Source: Pegea sp. RAD2-039
Taxonomy: Eukaryota > Chordata > Thaliacea > Salpida > Salpidae
Direction of reading: 5' to 3'
Assembly (NCBI GenBank): GCA_034620365.1
Contig: JAQGEQ010000084.1
Location: 434,001-498,000, forward strand
DNA: 64,000 bases
The notes below the pieces were generated by a model. The model saw nothing but the letters and a program-made list of their open reading frames with translations. It was not told the origin of the DNA and did not search any database. The translations under genes and the position numbers were made by a program. Position 1 is the stretch's first letter, and every line of letters begins with the position of its first letter. Positions 46,654 to 59,989 of the stretch are shown in pieces.

Positions 46654-49600
46654 GCTTATTCTGATTAACTTTTTACTTATCAATATTGCTTCTTTAAAAA
46701 TAAAGTTGAAGTTGTTTTGCATCTCCAAAATAAATCTATTTAAAAAACAATAAAATGATTTTTTTTGATGCAGCTTAATTTACGAAAGTTCATTTTTAGA
46801 GAAGTCTTCAACCAGTTAGCTTGTTTTTTTATTGCTTGCAATTATCACAGAAAATAAGTTAAAATATTAATAAAAATAAAACCAAACTTATATAATATGA
46901 TTAGACAAAGAAAGTATTCACGCTTTTGTGGAAACACAGTTTAAACTCGAACTTATAATCATGAAACTAGACGGCTGCTGCTGCTACAAATAATCGATTT
47001 ATCTAGTAGCTTGTAATATTGATGTTTATAGTATGTCATATTTTTCATTGATAAATAAAATACAAAATGAAAAATAAAAAAAATGAAACAAAAGTATTTA
47101 TTAAAATATCTCTGTAAAATATTAGGGATATAATATTCATCTTAAATAAAAGAGTATTATAAAAGACTTTTTGATAAAAACATAACAGCTTTAAATATAT
47201 CATGATCACCTGTTGATAAGAAATAATAAACTAAGTTACAAGTATTTACTCGTTTAATTAATTCAATGATCTGATTAATACTTACAATTTAACTTAAAAA
47301 AGTTTTAAAATACAAAAAGTGATTCGTATAAGGTTACATGCTTATTTTTTATATTTAGTAGATTAAACAATTTTAAGTTATGAAAATAAAGTTTAATAAG
47401 GCAGAAATCAAAGTTGTAACAACACTAAATAACTAATTGAAAAAGTTCAAGATATATGCATCAAGTTGTTTGCAAAATAATCGGATTTTTAAAATGTTTA
47501 TTCTAAACTATCAAGTATTCTAATAATTCACAAGTTAAAAGTTTGTTGTAAATTTACTTAAAACATTTCATCAATTTATTACATAAAATAATTTCTCTAA
47601 AGTTTGTTTCAATTATTTGTTTGAAAAAGTTTGTCAATTTGAAATTAATGTTTTATTTTCTAGTTAAACTTGCTTTGTTCTACGAAATTGTCAATATTTT
47701 TCCATTTATAGCAAGTTGATAAAGTTTATTGAAAGCTGACAAGCTGATTGCAATTTAACTTTCTTCCCTGAAATCACGCCATACTGTGTTAAAGTGACAG
47801 AAAAATTCGAAGAAAAAAAACAGGTTTTATCGCCATCACCATGACACTTAAATAAACAGACCGATTTATCTCAATACAACTTTTTGTTGTAATGAAAATG
47901 ATTTGCTTTTCAAAGACATAGTCTCAATGCTCCAAAGACTTGAGCATCAAATAAAATATTTCCCCAAAACTTCGACTTGATGATTTATGATGCATTAAAG
48001 AAGTTTGAAATATTGAACAAATTTTGTTTTTTTAGAAAATATCTTGATTAAAATGTTGATTTAGAAATTCAATATATAGAAGTTACTTTATTAATTGCTT
48101 GTTTATTTAAGCAATGTTTATATTTGTAAACAGAAGAAAATTGATTTTCGTTCAGATCAGTTGTAAAAATCATTAAATTTGTTGAACACTTCTTTCTAGA
48201 AAAAAATTTAAAGTTATTTCAAAATGTTGTAAAGATTGAATTCAAAAATGGCAATTTAATATTTTGTCACTGTTTTTATTCTAAATTGAATGACGATCAT
48301 TTAATTAAAGTCTTAGAAACTTACGATACATGAAAAGTAATTGATAAAAGCAAGTAAGCGAAACTTGAAAATAACAATGAATAAAAACCAAATACTTTGC
48401 ATCAAAGATGTGTTGAGAGATGCTTTTAACAAGCTAACAAGTGAACAATATTGAAGATGAATAATTTGGTTATCTTCTGAGAAGGTTGATGAGTGAATTT
48501 CTGTAAAAGTTGCTATTCTATATGAAAAATTTTTTGTTTTAAAACAAGAATGTGAAGATGTTGTTAGATAGTGCTTACAAATTTGTTACAATTATTTCCG
48601 AAACTCTAAACAAAATCATTTAAGCATAAGAGCGACAAAACTTGTAAGTATTCAAGAGTAGAATTCAAAGAAATATAAAATTTTATTTGGAAATTGCAAT
48701 TAGAACCAGTTTCAAATATTTTTGTGAAAACTCAACACTTCTTGTAGATAACCTTGTTCTAATTTGATTTTATTTCGACATTTACTGAAAATTGAATCAG
48801 GATTTTGTTTGATGTCAAAAAACAAATTTGTTTTAAACATGTTATTAAACATATCTATATAAATAGTTAAGTTGAAAGCCAACTAAAAATAGAAATATTT
48901 TACTTCTTTGCCGAAATATATTCGGTTGAAGGTTTATCGAACCTTATATCGATATATATACTATTATATATAATTTTATATATATTACATATATATTATA
49001 TATGTTATATATATACTTTTTTTCAATATTCTTGTTCAATATTCTATGAACTGATGACGCAAGCCATTAATGACTTCTTTTTCATCTACTACTTGCTCGC
49101 CAAATGAAACTTGGCTAGTTGTAGCTGCGTAAACGTACCACCATGCTTATCAAAAAATCAATTAATTTTTAATGGCTTCATGTGAAACCTCATTAAAGTT
49201 AATTATCAATTAATATTAAACCAACAAACCAACATTATTTTCACTCTTAGAGCAGTTATCTAAATATGACTATAATGTTATTAAATAGTATATTCAAGAT
49301 AACATTTCAAATCTGAAATTTGAATTGCAAGATTGACATCTGGAATTATTCTGGAATTACAAACTTGTAGGATATGGAAATTCTCCTTAAACTGCCAGTA
49401 ACTTATTGGGCTAACATATAACACGCCATATAGAATAAATATTAGCTATTCAAAGTTCAGCTGATCTTCCTATAATTGATCTTACTTGTAAACTATCTTT
49501 TCAATTTGTATATCACTTAGGCAAAGTAATATCATTTAAGGATTGTATTGAAAGATATAATTTGAATATATTTCATTTTAAAATTAAGTTTGAATTTAGA

Positions 49601-50484
49601 GTTTACTAAAACAACATAAAAAGTATTTGACTTTAAAATTCACTTAAGAACTCTATAAGTTAGCTAGAAAGTAACTAGTTATTGATTGAAGATGATTAAT
49701 GAGTTTTTTGTTGAGGTATATTTAGTTGTTGATTTCATCTGTAAATTACAAAATTATTTTCAGAATGAGAAAGTTATTTGGTTGTATATTTTATTAATAA
49801 TAAATAAAGAGTTAATAAGATATTTTTTCAGTGACTTGCTTTCACAAATTTGCATCACTGTTATCCATTTGGTAAAAATCATTTTGAACATTTCAAAGTA
49901 ATCATACATTTGTCAAAATTTCATTATAGCTTTTGTTTAAGTTTTACTTTATATATCAGACTAAAAAGTTTATATTTAGACAAGGAAAAGTGCCAGCTGT
50001 TTTAAAATATTCTTTCTTATCTTTAGTATTAAATTATAGTAATTTAGTAGTAAACTATATTAAAGTATAAAGCCGCTAATACTATTTTGAGACAATATTG
50101 TATTTTATATTTTGTATAAATTATTATGTAAACTTTTTTGTATTTTGATAAATTATGTATTTTTATTATCGAATATCATAATAAAACAATTTAATTGATG
50201 ATACTCGAGTAAGTTTAATAATTGATATTAGAAGTAGCTGAGTTTGCCTGATTTTTAAGATAAGTAATTACTAATGCCAAATTAGTAGCATTTCCTAGAA
50301 AATAAAAATATCTGAAAAGTTTGCATTAATTGTCTTTAGAATACTTCTATCATAATAATTTAATTTATATAAAACTTGTAATAAAAATTAGTTAATAAAA
50401 AAGTTTATAATACGCTATATTATACAGGGTATTATAAATAATTTGAATAAGAGTAATCTTTATCATATACAGAAGATTTTTAAA
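46654..50484. other. AT-rich spacer upstream of NPC1
   Basis: No gene recognised. Contains a TA-rich simple repeat at about 48945-49022. A slightly GC-richer patch at about 49050-49145 matches no RNA family I know. Confidence 0.45.
48945..49022. repeat. TA-rich simple repeat
   Basis: Near-continuous (TA)n with interruptions, able to fold back on itself. Ordinary microsatellite. Confidence 0.7.
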
Positions 50485-53400
50485 ATGAAAAGTATTTTTC
50501 TACTTTTTTTAATTCTACTTGATTGTTTGCTGGTAAGTTTATATTTTAATTTGAAAATAAAAAATTTAAATAAAAATAGATATTTTTATATGATTTGTTA
50601 AGTGAAGAAAATAACCACTGCGACATTTACTTTTATAATAAATAATTAAAGTTGTTTTTTAGAAAATCAAAAAATAAACAATTTCAAAATTTACTAAAGT
50701 ATTAACACACAAAAGCATAATTACTTTAAATGCTTTTCTTTTTATTTTCGAAAACACAAATCTAGACTTTGGTATTGTTTAGTAACACAAAAGTCTATAA
50801 ATGTTTTTTGGTTAGTTGGTCATCTTCATATAAGCAAATAGATTTGTCTTGAAGAAAAACTTTTAAAAGAAAAACATTTAGTTCTTAACTCCAATAAAGC
50901 TTATCAAGTTTGTTTAGTATTTAGTTAGCGATTTATCTAATTTTCAAATAAACTATTGTATCAGCCTCTATAATAAACAGATAAAACCATTACACAATCT
51001 TTTACAAAGTATTTTTGTTTGTTTTCAAGATTAAACATTTTTTATTTTCGCTAATAATATTTATCTTTAATTGTATTATTTGAATCTAATTAAAAATCAT
51101 TCACATAAATAAAAATACTCAAGGCCAATTAATTAGTCATTTGAAATGAGTGAATAACTTTTGTAAATAAGTTATGAAACCTATAATACTTGATTTGTTT
51201 ATCAAACATCAATTGTTTCAAACAGCTCATAAAATGTGTGCAAGAAGCAGCGGGAGACACCATTGAGCCAACTGTACCTCCTCAAGTTGAGCACGAGAAT
51301 GGAATGTGTACATTTTTTGATAGCTGTGGTGAAAATTACCTTTTAAGTACACCAGGAATAAGAGGTTATTAAGAATTAGTTGATAAATATGGGTTAACAT
51401 AAACAACTCTAAAATTTGTATCATGTGATACATAACATATTTTCACCTTTAAAAGAATATTGACAGTGATGTACTTTTTAAGATGAAATTCAGTGATAAG
51501 AGCTATTAACTCTCGATAAGGTTTTACTGGAATATATTTAGAAATTGCAATATATATATTTGCTAGTAAATCCTAAAAGCTTTTTCTAAATTTATAAAAC
51601 TTTAATGAAGCATCTATTTCGATAAAACATATAATAAAATTATAATAACAATAAATTAATAGATATTCAATACTATTCAATTTTCTAATCAAGTTTAACT
51701 GAATTATTTGAAAATATCATATACCTAAAAATTATTGAAAGAAATTTTTTAGTTATTTTGATTCAACAGGAAATATTCCGTGTTTCAAAAGTATGCCAGC
51801 CATCTACCCGGATGGATATTTTGAAGAAGTAAAAGCAGTTTGCCCGAGTATAATAGCACCAAATGAAGATGATACCTTAGTGTGTTGCTCACAAAGTCAA
51901 CTGAAAACGTTAAATGAGCAATTAACAGCAAGCTCACTACTATTTGGTCGATGCCCAAGCTGCATCAATAATTTTGTCAATATGTATTGCCAGGTAAGCA
52001 TTTAAAGTAACAAGATGTGGGTTTTTCAACTTAGTAAATCGCCCCTTTAGATTACATGTTCACCCAACCAATCAGCATTTATCAACGTCACTGGAGTGAT
52101 TCCATCTGAAACAAAACCTGGGGAATTGGCTGTTACAGATGAAACTGTTTACATTAGTCATGAATTTTCATACAACTTTCATAAGTCATGTGAAGAAGTT
52201 GTCTTTCCTCAAACTAACGGTTCAAAATTAAATTAATTATTTTTAAAAGATATTCAGAATAGATATAAGTTTTTAACAATTCATAAATTCGTTAAAAAAG
52301 TTTCACAATTTGTTGAAATTTGTTTAGCAAAGTAAAGATGAAAGAGTTTAAATACATTTATAAAAAGCAAAACGTTAATCTGTTTGAAAAAATCTGTTAA
52401 ATCTACTTTTATCCACCCTTTTAAAATAACAAAATTACAAATTTGTTCAAACAGATAGTTAAATAAGTTAAATACATTTTATGAATAGGTAAAGCTATAA
52501 CTCTTTCATGTAACGGTTACACTGGTGACGCATGTACAAGCAAACACTTTCTTGACTATTTGGGATCAACTAACAACGGTGTAGCTCCTCTAAATATGAA
52601 CTTCCATGAGATCGGCAACATCTCATTTCCTGATGTCGAAGAAAATGGTAAAATCATTTCTGTATTTTTTAATTAAAATTTCACAAAGTTACTTCTTTAT
52701 ATAGCTCCGGAACCGTTCGAGCCTTTCAATACCAGATATTTCACTTGTAATGAAGCTCCTGATAATGAAAGTTTAGCCTGTAGTTGTAGTGATTGTTCAC
52801 TGTCTTGTCCATCTCCTCCAATTCTTCCAGTTGAAGATACTCGATTTACTATTGGTGGATCAGATGGAGTCGCAGTTGTGATGTTGATTATCTTCTGTGT
52901 CACAGCAACCGCTTTTCTGTCGACTTTAGTAATTTATTGCGTTTGCTTCAAAGAAAGAAAATTGAAATATATTAACTTTGCGGAAAGTGGCGCTCAAGGG
53001 ACTATCAATGTGACACTTGTAAAGCCATCAGATATTTCAGCTTGGGATAAACTCAGCAAAAGCAGCCAGGATTACATCACAAAAATACTTTTTAAATGGG
53101 GTTTATTTGTTGCAAGTTATCCATATTTAGTCATCATTGTGACTGTCGCAATTGTTGTAGCCTTGGTTATTGGAGTTCAGTTTATTTTATTGACTACTGA
53201 TCCCATTGAGTTGTGGTCTGCTGAAGGAAGTAAAGTTCGAAACGAAAAAAACTTTTACGATGAAAAGTTTGGAAAGTTTTATCGAACTGAACAGGTGATC
53301 ATGAAATTAAAACCGGAACTGGAAAACCAATTCCATGAATATACCTCATATACAAACTTAAAGTACAATTTTTCAAACATATTTTTGAAAGAGTATATGC

Positions 53401-56400
53401 TGGAAATGTTGAAATTACATGATGAGGTTCGATTTATGAAAGTAAATTATACAGATGATGACGGAGAAATTGCCCAAGGAAGTTTACAGGTTACTACAAT
53501 CGTTTAAATTTGAGCATTAACTAATTGAAGTTAATTTGTTAAATTGTTGTAATCTTAAAAACCTTTCAAAGCACAAGTTAATTAAAAACATGTTTTAGGA
53601 TATTTGTTTTAAACCACTTGAACCTGACAACACGAACTGTACGATCACCTCTGTGATGGGATATTGGCAAAACGATGTCAACCAACTTAATGTCAACACT
53701 ACATATGAAGATAAGATATACAACTATACTATTGAAGTCGACTACCACGACCATTTTCTTTACTGTGTTCAGTCAGTATAGAAGTTCTTATTCATCTTCA
53801 ATTTATTTACTATTTTGTAGTTAGAAATTAAATAATGTTTGTAAACACTTTTTAGAGCTCCTGCAACCCTCACTGAGACAATTCTTAAACAGCCTTGCGT
53901 TGGTGACTATGGCGGTCCAATTTTTCCTTATTTGGCAGTTGGTGGTCAGGGAGATGTAAGCATTTCCTTCAATTTACTACAATCAATTAACTACTGTTAC
54001 AAGTTCTATTTGGATCAAATAATTGTATTTCTTATTTCAATGATATGATTTCGATCTTGTGAATATTCAAATTTAATCTAAAAAGTATTAGGGTAAAGTT
54101 AGCTGTTTAGGATGCTGAGTCGTCTTCAAGTAATAATTAAGCGTTAATGAGTTTTGTGCAAATGATAGCAGTGTTCTTTAAAAGAAAGTGTTGATAGTAA
54201 AGACTCAAATAGAGCCGTTTATCTACTGAAGGTTTATCTATAAATTAACAGCAATTATTATTTAATGTTATTCGTAACTTTTGTAATTTGATTTATTTAT
54301 AGAATTAATCACTCAAATACTAAAGATTAAGAGTCATTCTTTCAGGAACCATACAACAAAGCGACAGCTTTTATTGTCAACTATGTTGTTCTTAACTTTG
54401 AAAAAGATGATTACCGCTACCGTATTGTTGAAGCTTGGGAAAAAGAGTTTTTGAAGAAAGTGGAAAGCTGGGAAACGGAACATTTTGATTTTGCCTATTT
54501 TTCAGAGGTTGGTCACTAACTTGCGATGTGCAACACGATCAAATAAATGAAATACTTGCAGCGTTCTGTAGAAGATGAGTTAGTGAGATCAAGTCAAGCA
54601 GACATAACTGTCTTCATCATCAGTTATTTGGTTATTTTTCTTTACATCGCTATTGCTCTTGGTAATTATTCTTCAGTTCGGCGAATACCAGTAAGTTTAG
54701 AGCTTGCTTTACGCACTTTTTATTTTATGCTTTGATAACTAAACTGGTAGTTGGGATAAATATTTATTTAATATTTAATAGTAATAACAACTAAGATTTC
54801 TATTGATTTATCACAAACCTTATACAACTCAATTTAGCTTAAAAAAAGTATTTGATTTAAACATGTAATGTACTTCGAAAAAAATTTCAATATCGTTTTT
54901 TATTTTATGATTTAATAGGTATGCTTTAGAATTAATTTAGAACACTTTTATATTCTTCTTACTCAGTAAACTAAGATTAAATATTTAAATAAGATCTTAT
55001 TTCATTTTTACTATGAGCCTTGTGCTGGACATCTAGTGAATTACTCAAAGAGTCACAAACAACTTTTGATATCGTGAAATTATTTTCATCATAAAAACAG
55101 ATCTTAATACTTCCTACTTATTCAAGTTGCATAATCTATATTTCTTCTAAAAGATCTCATATATTACATATAATTTTACCTATAAATTTATTAATTGATG
55201 TTGTTTTTAGGTGGATTCTAAAATAACATTAGGTATTGCTGGTATTATAGTCATACTTTCTAGTGTGTTTGCAAGTCTTGGTATATTGGGATATGCTAGA
55301 TACCAAACCTCTTTGATTGTAATTGAAGTGGTTCCATTCTTAGTATTAGCAATTGGTGCTGATAATGTTTTTATTCTAACTTCAGAATATGATGTAAGTT
55401 TTTATAAAGATGAAGAACAACTTACAACTAATTCATTAAACTAATAAAGATACTTTTTCCCTAAAAACTGTAAAAGCTTAATAACTATCTTTAGATCACT
55501 AAAACGAAAAAATAAATCATTTAATCTCTGATAACAGAGAGAAGAGAAAAAACAAGATGAAACAATAGAAGAAAAAGTTGCGAGAGTATTTGGAAATGTC
55601 GGGCCAAGCATGTTGATTTGTTCATTAACAGAGACAACTGTATTCTTTCTTGGTGGACTGACTGATATGCCGGCAGTTGAACAATTTGCATATGCTTCTG
55701 CTATTGCAATATTTATGGACTTTTTTCTGCAAATCACATTATTTCTAGCAATATTGACACTCAATGCAAAACGTCAAGAAGTAATTTGACTTTGAAAGTT
55801 TTTTTTAGATAAACTGTTTTAGATTATTTGTTATCATGCTTTATAGATCGCTTAAAATTAGACTACAACATAAAAGTCAATTTTTAAACATTCAACAGGA
55901 AAACAGAATTGACGGGCTTTGCTGCTTTAAGCTTAAAGATGATGAAAATACAAAACAAACATTTTACTTAGATTCATTTTTCGAAAAATATTACACACCA
56001 TTTTTGATGAATGATTTAGTTCGTGCTGTAGTTGTAAGTTGTTGGTTTTCAGTTATATGACCGAATTATTTTAAGAAAATCAAAGTCATAAAAGCTCTAG
56101 CTCTTAAAAAATACCTTAAAATTGTTTGGAAAAAATTATGAATAAGCTTAGTTATAAATTTATTCAGATATCTTATGGAGTGCATCGTTTATTGTTTTCA
56201 AAATACAAATCAATCTTTTTGTTTAAATGATTATACTAACTGATAATTTAATGAAAACTATTGTCACGTTTTCTCAACTTATTTTATATATCTGTTTGTT
56301 AGGCAAATTAAAACATTTTATTTTTTTTAAAATTACGAATAAATGTTCACCACAATACATAATAGGAACCAAAAGTTCTCTAAAAATGAAAATGGTTATA

Positions 56401-58515
56401 TTTTTAACTAGATAATCTAAATATGTTGCTTTTAATTGTAAAATATGCTGGAAATTTTACAGATGATTGGTTTCTTCGGTGTTTTTTGTTGGTGTATTTA
56501 TTTGACTACAACAATGACAATAGGATTAGATCAAGATTTATCAGTACCTCTTGATTCTTATGTGTTAAAATACTTTGACTACATGGAAGCTTACCTTGGG
56601 GTTGGCGTACCTGTTTATTTTGTCACTAAAGGTAATTTGAGATTAACATATCATTGCATAAAAAGTTATCTTTTGCTGATAATTAAGAGAATCGGGAAGA
56701 TTTAACTTCAGACGTTTTATTTGCGACTACCTATCAGCATTTCATTCCAAACTTAACAAATGACAAAATATTTTTTGTTGTTTTTTTGGTAGGTGGTTTC
56801 GATTTTTCAAATCAAGAAGCTGGTGATCTGATTTGTGCAAGTTCAGGTTGCAGTAACTATTCTTTAGTGCAGCAAATTTCATACGCAAGTAAAAACTCGG
56901 AGTAGTAAGTTGTTATCAAACTAGCTGAGTCATCATTTGATACAATCAATTGTAGCTGGAGAATTGAAAAGCCAGCCGCATCTTGGTATGATGATTATAG
57001 TGATTGGCTGAAACCTTTCAATAAATTATCCTGCTGTAAGATTCGTAAAAATGGGGACTTCTGCCCTTCATCAGGAGACTTTACATTTGGATGTACAAAG
57101 TGTTTGGATGAAGAAGGTGTTTACACTCATATGGAATACTACAAATATTTACCCTGGTTTCTGATAGACAATCCTTCTTTAACTTGCAATAAAGGGTAAT
57201 TATTTTTGTTACAATAATTTATGAAATGTTTTTTATGTCAAAGTCAGTATTTTGATTAAAGTTTTTCAACTTTTACCAGGGGACACTCAGCGTATGGGCA
57301 AGCTGTTCATTTTCATAATGAGTCATTTGATGACTCCACCAATCCATCGGAGATTGTAGACGGCACATACTTCATGACGTATCACAGTGTCTGCATCAAA
57401 TCTACGGATTGTACGCAAAATTTGATAAGAGCTCGCGACCTTGCAGAAAACATCACCAAAACAATCAAAGACCAAAATAGAAAATCTGAGAAAAAGTTTC
57501 TTGCAAATGAGGAAGAATTTGAAGTTTATCCTTATTGGTAGTTAAATGTTTTATCTCAAGATAAGATTGAGAATTTTTACCAATAACCTTTTTTTTTCAA
57601 TTTTTAGTCTTTATTATGTTTATTATGAGCAATATTTGACGATGGTTGATGTGACTTTGTTCCAGCTGGGAATGTGTTTGATTCCAACTTTTCTACTTAT
57701 CTTCATACTTCTGGGTTTTAACATCAAATCTGGCATCATTACTTTTGTTACAATTTTGATGATTGTAGTAGACACTGCTGGATTTTCCTATTTATGGGGC
57801 GTTGACTTGAACCCTGTTTCACTTATAAATCTTGTTACGGTTAGTTAAAAAACCTTACAACAAAGTTGAAGCATCAAAAAGTGATTTCTTGAAGGCAATT
57901 GGCTTATCAGTTGAGTTTACTAGTCACGTGGTTCGTACGTTTTCACTTCAAGTTCATCCAACAAGAAAAGAAAGAGTCATTGCGGCTATGAAAACGATGG
58001 GACCTTCTGTAAGTGATATTAGATGTAAAAATAGAATTCTAGATTAAATTTTAATGAAATGATAATTTAGGTTTTTGCTGGAGTTGCTTTGACTAATTTG
58101 CCTGGAATTATTGTATTAAATTGGGCAACAGCTCAACTTATTCAATTGTTTTTTTTCCGAATGTGTCTTATCATTACACTTCTGGGAACTGCTCATGGAT
58201 TGATATTTCTTCCAGTTCTACTTAGCTACATAGGTAAGATAAGTTTTTAATTTAAGAAAGTTAATTAATTTTTGGTAATTGTTTAAAAAGTCTGATGAGG
58301 CAGTAATTTTCAAGTTAGCAACTAATTTTTGAAGAAAATTTTTTTGCTTAAAATATATTTATGAAATTTTAGGGCCGCCGGTTAACAATGCATTCAAGTA
58401 TGAAGCTCAGCAGGAAAACTTGAAAAGGAAATTAAACGATGCTGAAATTAAAGGAAAGAATCTTAATTGTGATAGCGATTGTACAAAAGATGAAATATTT
58501 TCAACTGTGATGTGA
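50485..58515 (+). CDS. NPC1: NPC1-type intracellular cholesterol transporter
   Basis: Polytopic late-endosome/lysosome protein that takes cholesterol from NPC2 and exports it. Exons: 50485-50532, 51226-51364, 51770-51993, 52051-52219, 52489-52647, 52705-53489, 53599-53771, 53856-53955, 54346-54507, 54562-54690, 55211-55393, 55538-55780, 55899-56033, 56463-56631, 56793-56904, 56956-57195, 57280-57537, 57608-57839, 57895-58008, 58071-58233, 58373-58515. All phases close, 1359 residues (human 1278). Seen: signal peptide; Cys-rich N-terminal sterol-binding domain ([25 protein letters not shown]); [20 protein letters not shown]; sterol-sensing domain ([37 protein letters not shown]); C-terminal RND block [12 protein letters not shown] and [15 protein letters not shown]. 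The tail ends DEIFSTVM without the vertebrate LLNF dileucine, so NPC1L1-like function cannot be excluded. Confidence 0.94.
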
Positions 58516-59989
58516 AGACATGAATATTGATGCGAACGAAACTGCACGATTTTAACAACATTGTACGTCTTAAACATATGGAACTTTCATCTATACTACT
58601 TGAATTAATCAGTTTTTTAATAATTCTATTTGCAAACATTCGTATTTTACTCGAGACTTGATTTGATTATTTGCAATCATCTTATTAACTTTATCAAAAG
58701 AATTTTGAAAATATTTTTTATCAAAGAGAAACTTGAATTTTATGTTTAAATTCAATTAAAATTTATTCAAAAATTTTAGTGACTGTTTGCATTTCTAGAT
58801 TTCAAAGTTTCTATTTTTGTTTCTTTACTTTTAACACTGATTTCTGCCTATGTAAAAAATAGAATACATTTTGTCGATGAGCTTTTTGCAGTTCTTAAAA
58901 AGCAACAATTCTTTTTTACTAGTTAAAGATTGTTGATAAGTTGTACTACTTAATTAAATTTTAATAACATGCAATATTAAATAACATAACACATTAAACC
59001 AACTCAAATAAATTTTACAAAAGTATTTGTAAACTGAAAAACATTACAGTGAACGAAATCAGGATGAATGCCAGGTATTTATTTATTCATCAATTTATTT
59101 ACCTATTTATTTATTTATATATTTATTTGTCTAATTATTTATCTATTTATTTATCTATTTATTTGTCTATTTATTTATCTATTTATTTATCTATTTATTT
59201 ATCTATTTATTTATTTAGCCAGAAAGTTAGGTTAAAGAAAAAAAAGAGTTGCTCAAGACGTGATAGCTTCTAAAATTCTGTTGAGGCTCTAAATATTTTT
59301 ACTGTTGAAGTCAGTCAGGTTTTTTTGAGAAAGAAATCATTTCTTTTCGTTGAGGTTTTTGAAAGTTTATTTCAATGTGATATGCTTAAATTGATTTAAT
59401 CTGTTACTCAAAGAAGCTTGTTATTAAAATTAATAAAATTCCATATTAAAACATTTTCTTATCCTATTAGTAATAAAGATAGAAGATCAAACTTTAGGAG
59501 TTAACAGAAATATATTTAGTCATAAAAGATACATAAGAAAGCAGTTGGTACAAAATGGAAACCCCATTTTCATATTCTTTTCTAAAACTGCAACAGTTAA
59601 AGCTAAAACCGTTCTACAAATTAATTCGAATCATTTGTTTCATTGAAATTTTTGCCAAAAGTTCTAATAATATGCTTGTTAAATTCACACTAGCACAAGC
59701 TTTATTAAAATCTTTTAATTCGAAAAGTTTTAAAAGTATTTAAGAGGTTTTTAAGTTTTACAGTATTTAACAGTTTCTTAAGATTTCAACTTGTGTAACT
59801 TGCTCTTTCCCTAATACTTTTATTTATTAATTTAATCAAAATACAATCTTGTAAATTTTAATATTCTTCAAATTATTTGCTTAACTTCACCACTTGCAAT
59901 AATTTTCGAAGAGAAATTGACATTCAAATGAGCATTTGTAATTTATTTGGTAAAATATTGACGAATATTATTACTGAGCTCATCAAGCT
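58516..59989. other. spacer between convergent NPC1 and ARSB
   Basis: AT-rich 3' flanks with a tetranucleotide-type microsatellite at about 59077-59217. The open frames at 59049-59273 (repeat-driven) and 59555-59743 have no family signature. Confidence 0.45.
59077..59217. repeat. ATTT/ATCT microsatellite
   Basis: Tandem ATTTATTTATCT-type units over about 140 bp with GTC/ATC variants. Simple-sequence repeat. Confidence 0.9.

Noticed and set aside
49050-49145. Slightly GC-richer patch as a snoRNA or snRNA
   Set aside because: No C/D or H/ACA box set, PSE or TATA arrangement could be identified.
59049-59273. 74-codon Tyr/Leu/Ile repeat open frame
   Set aside because: Translation of a microsatellite.
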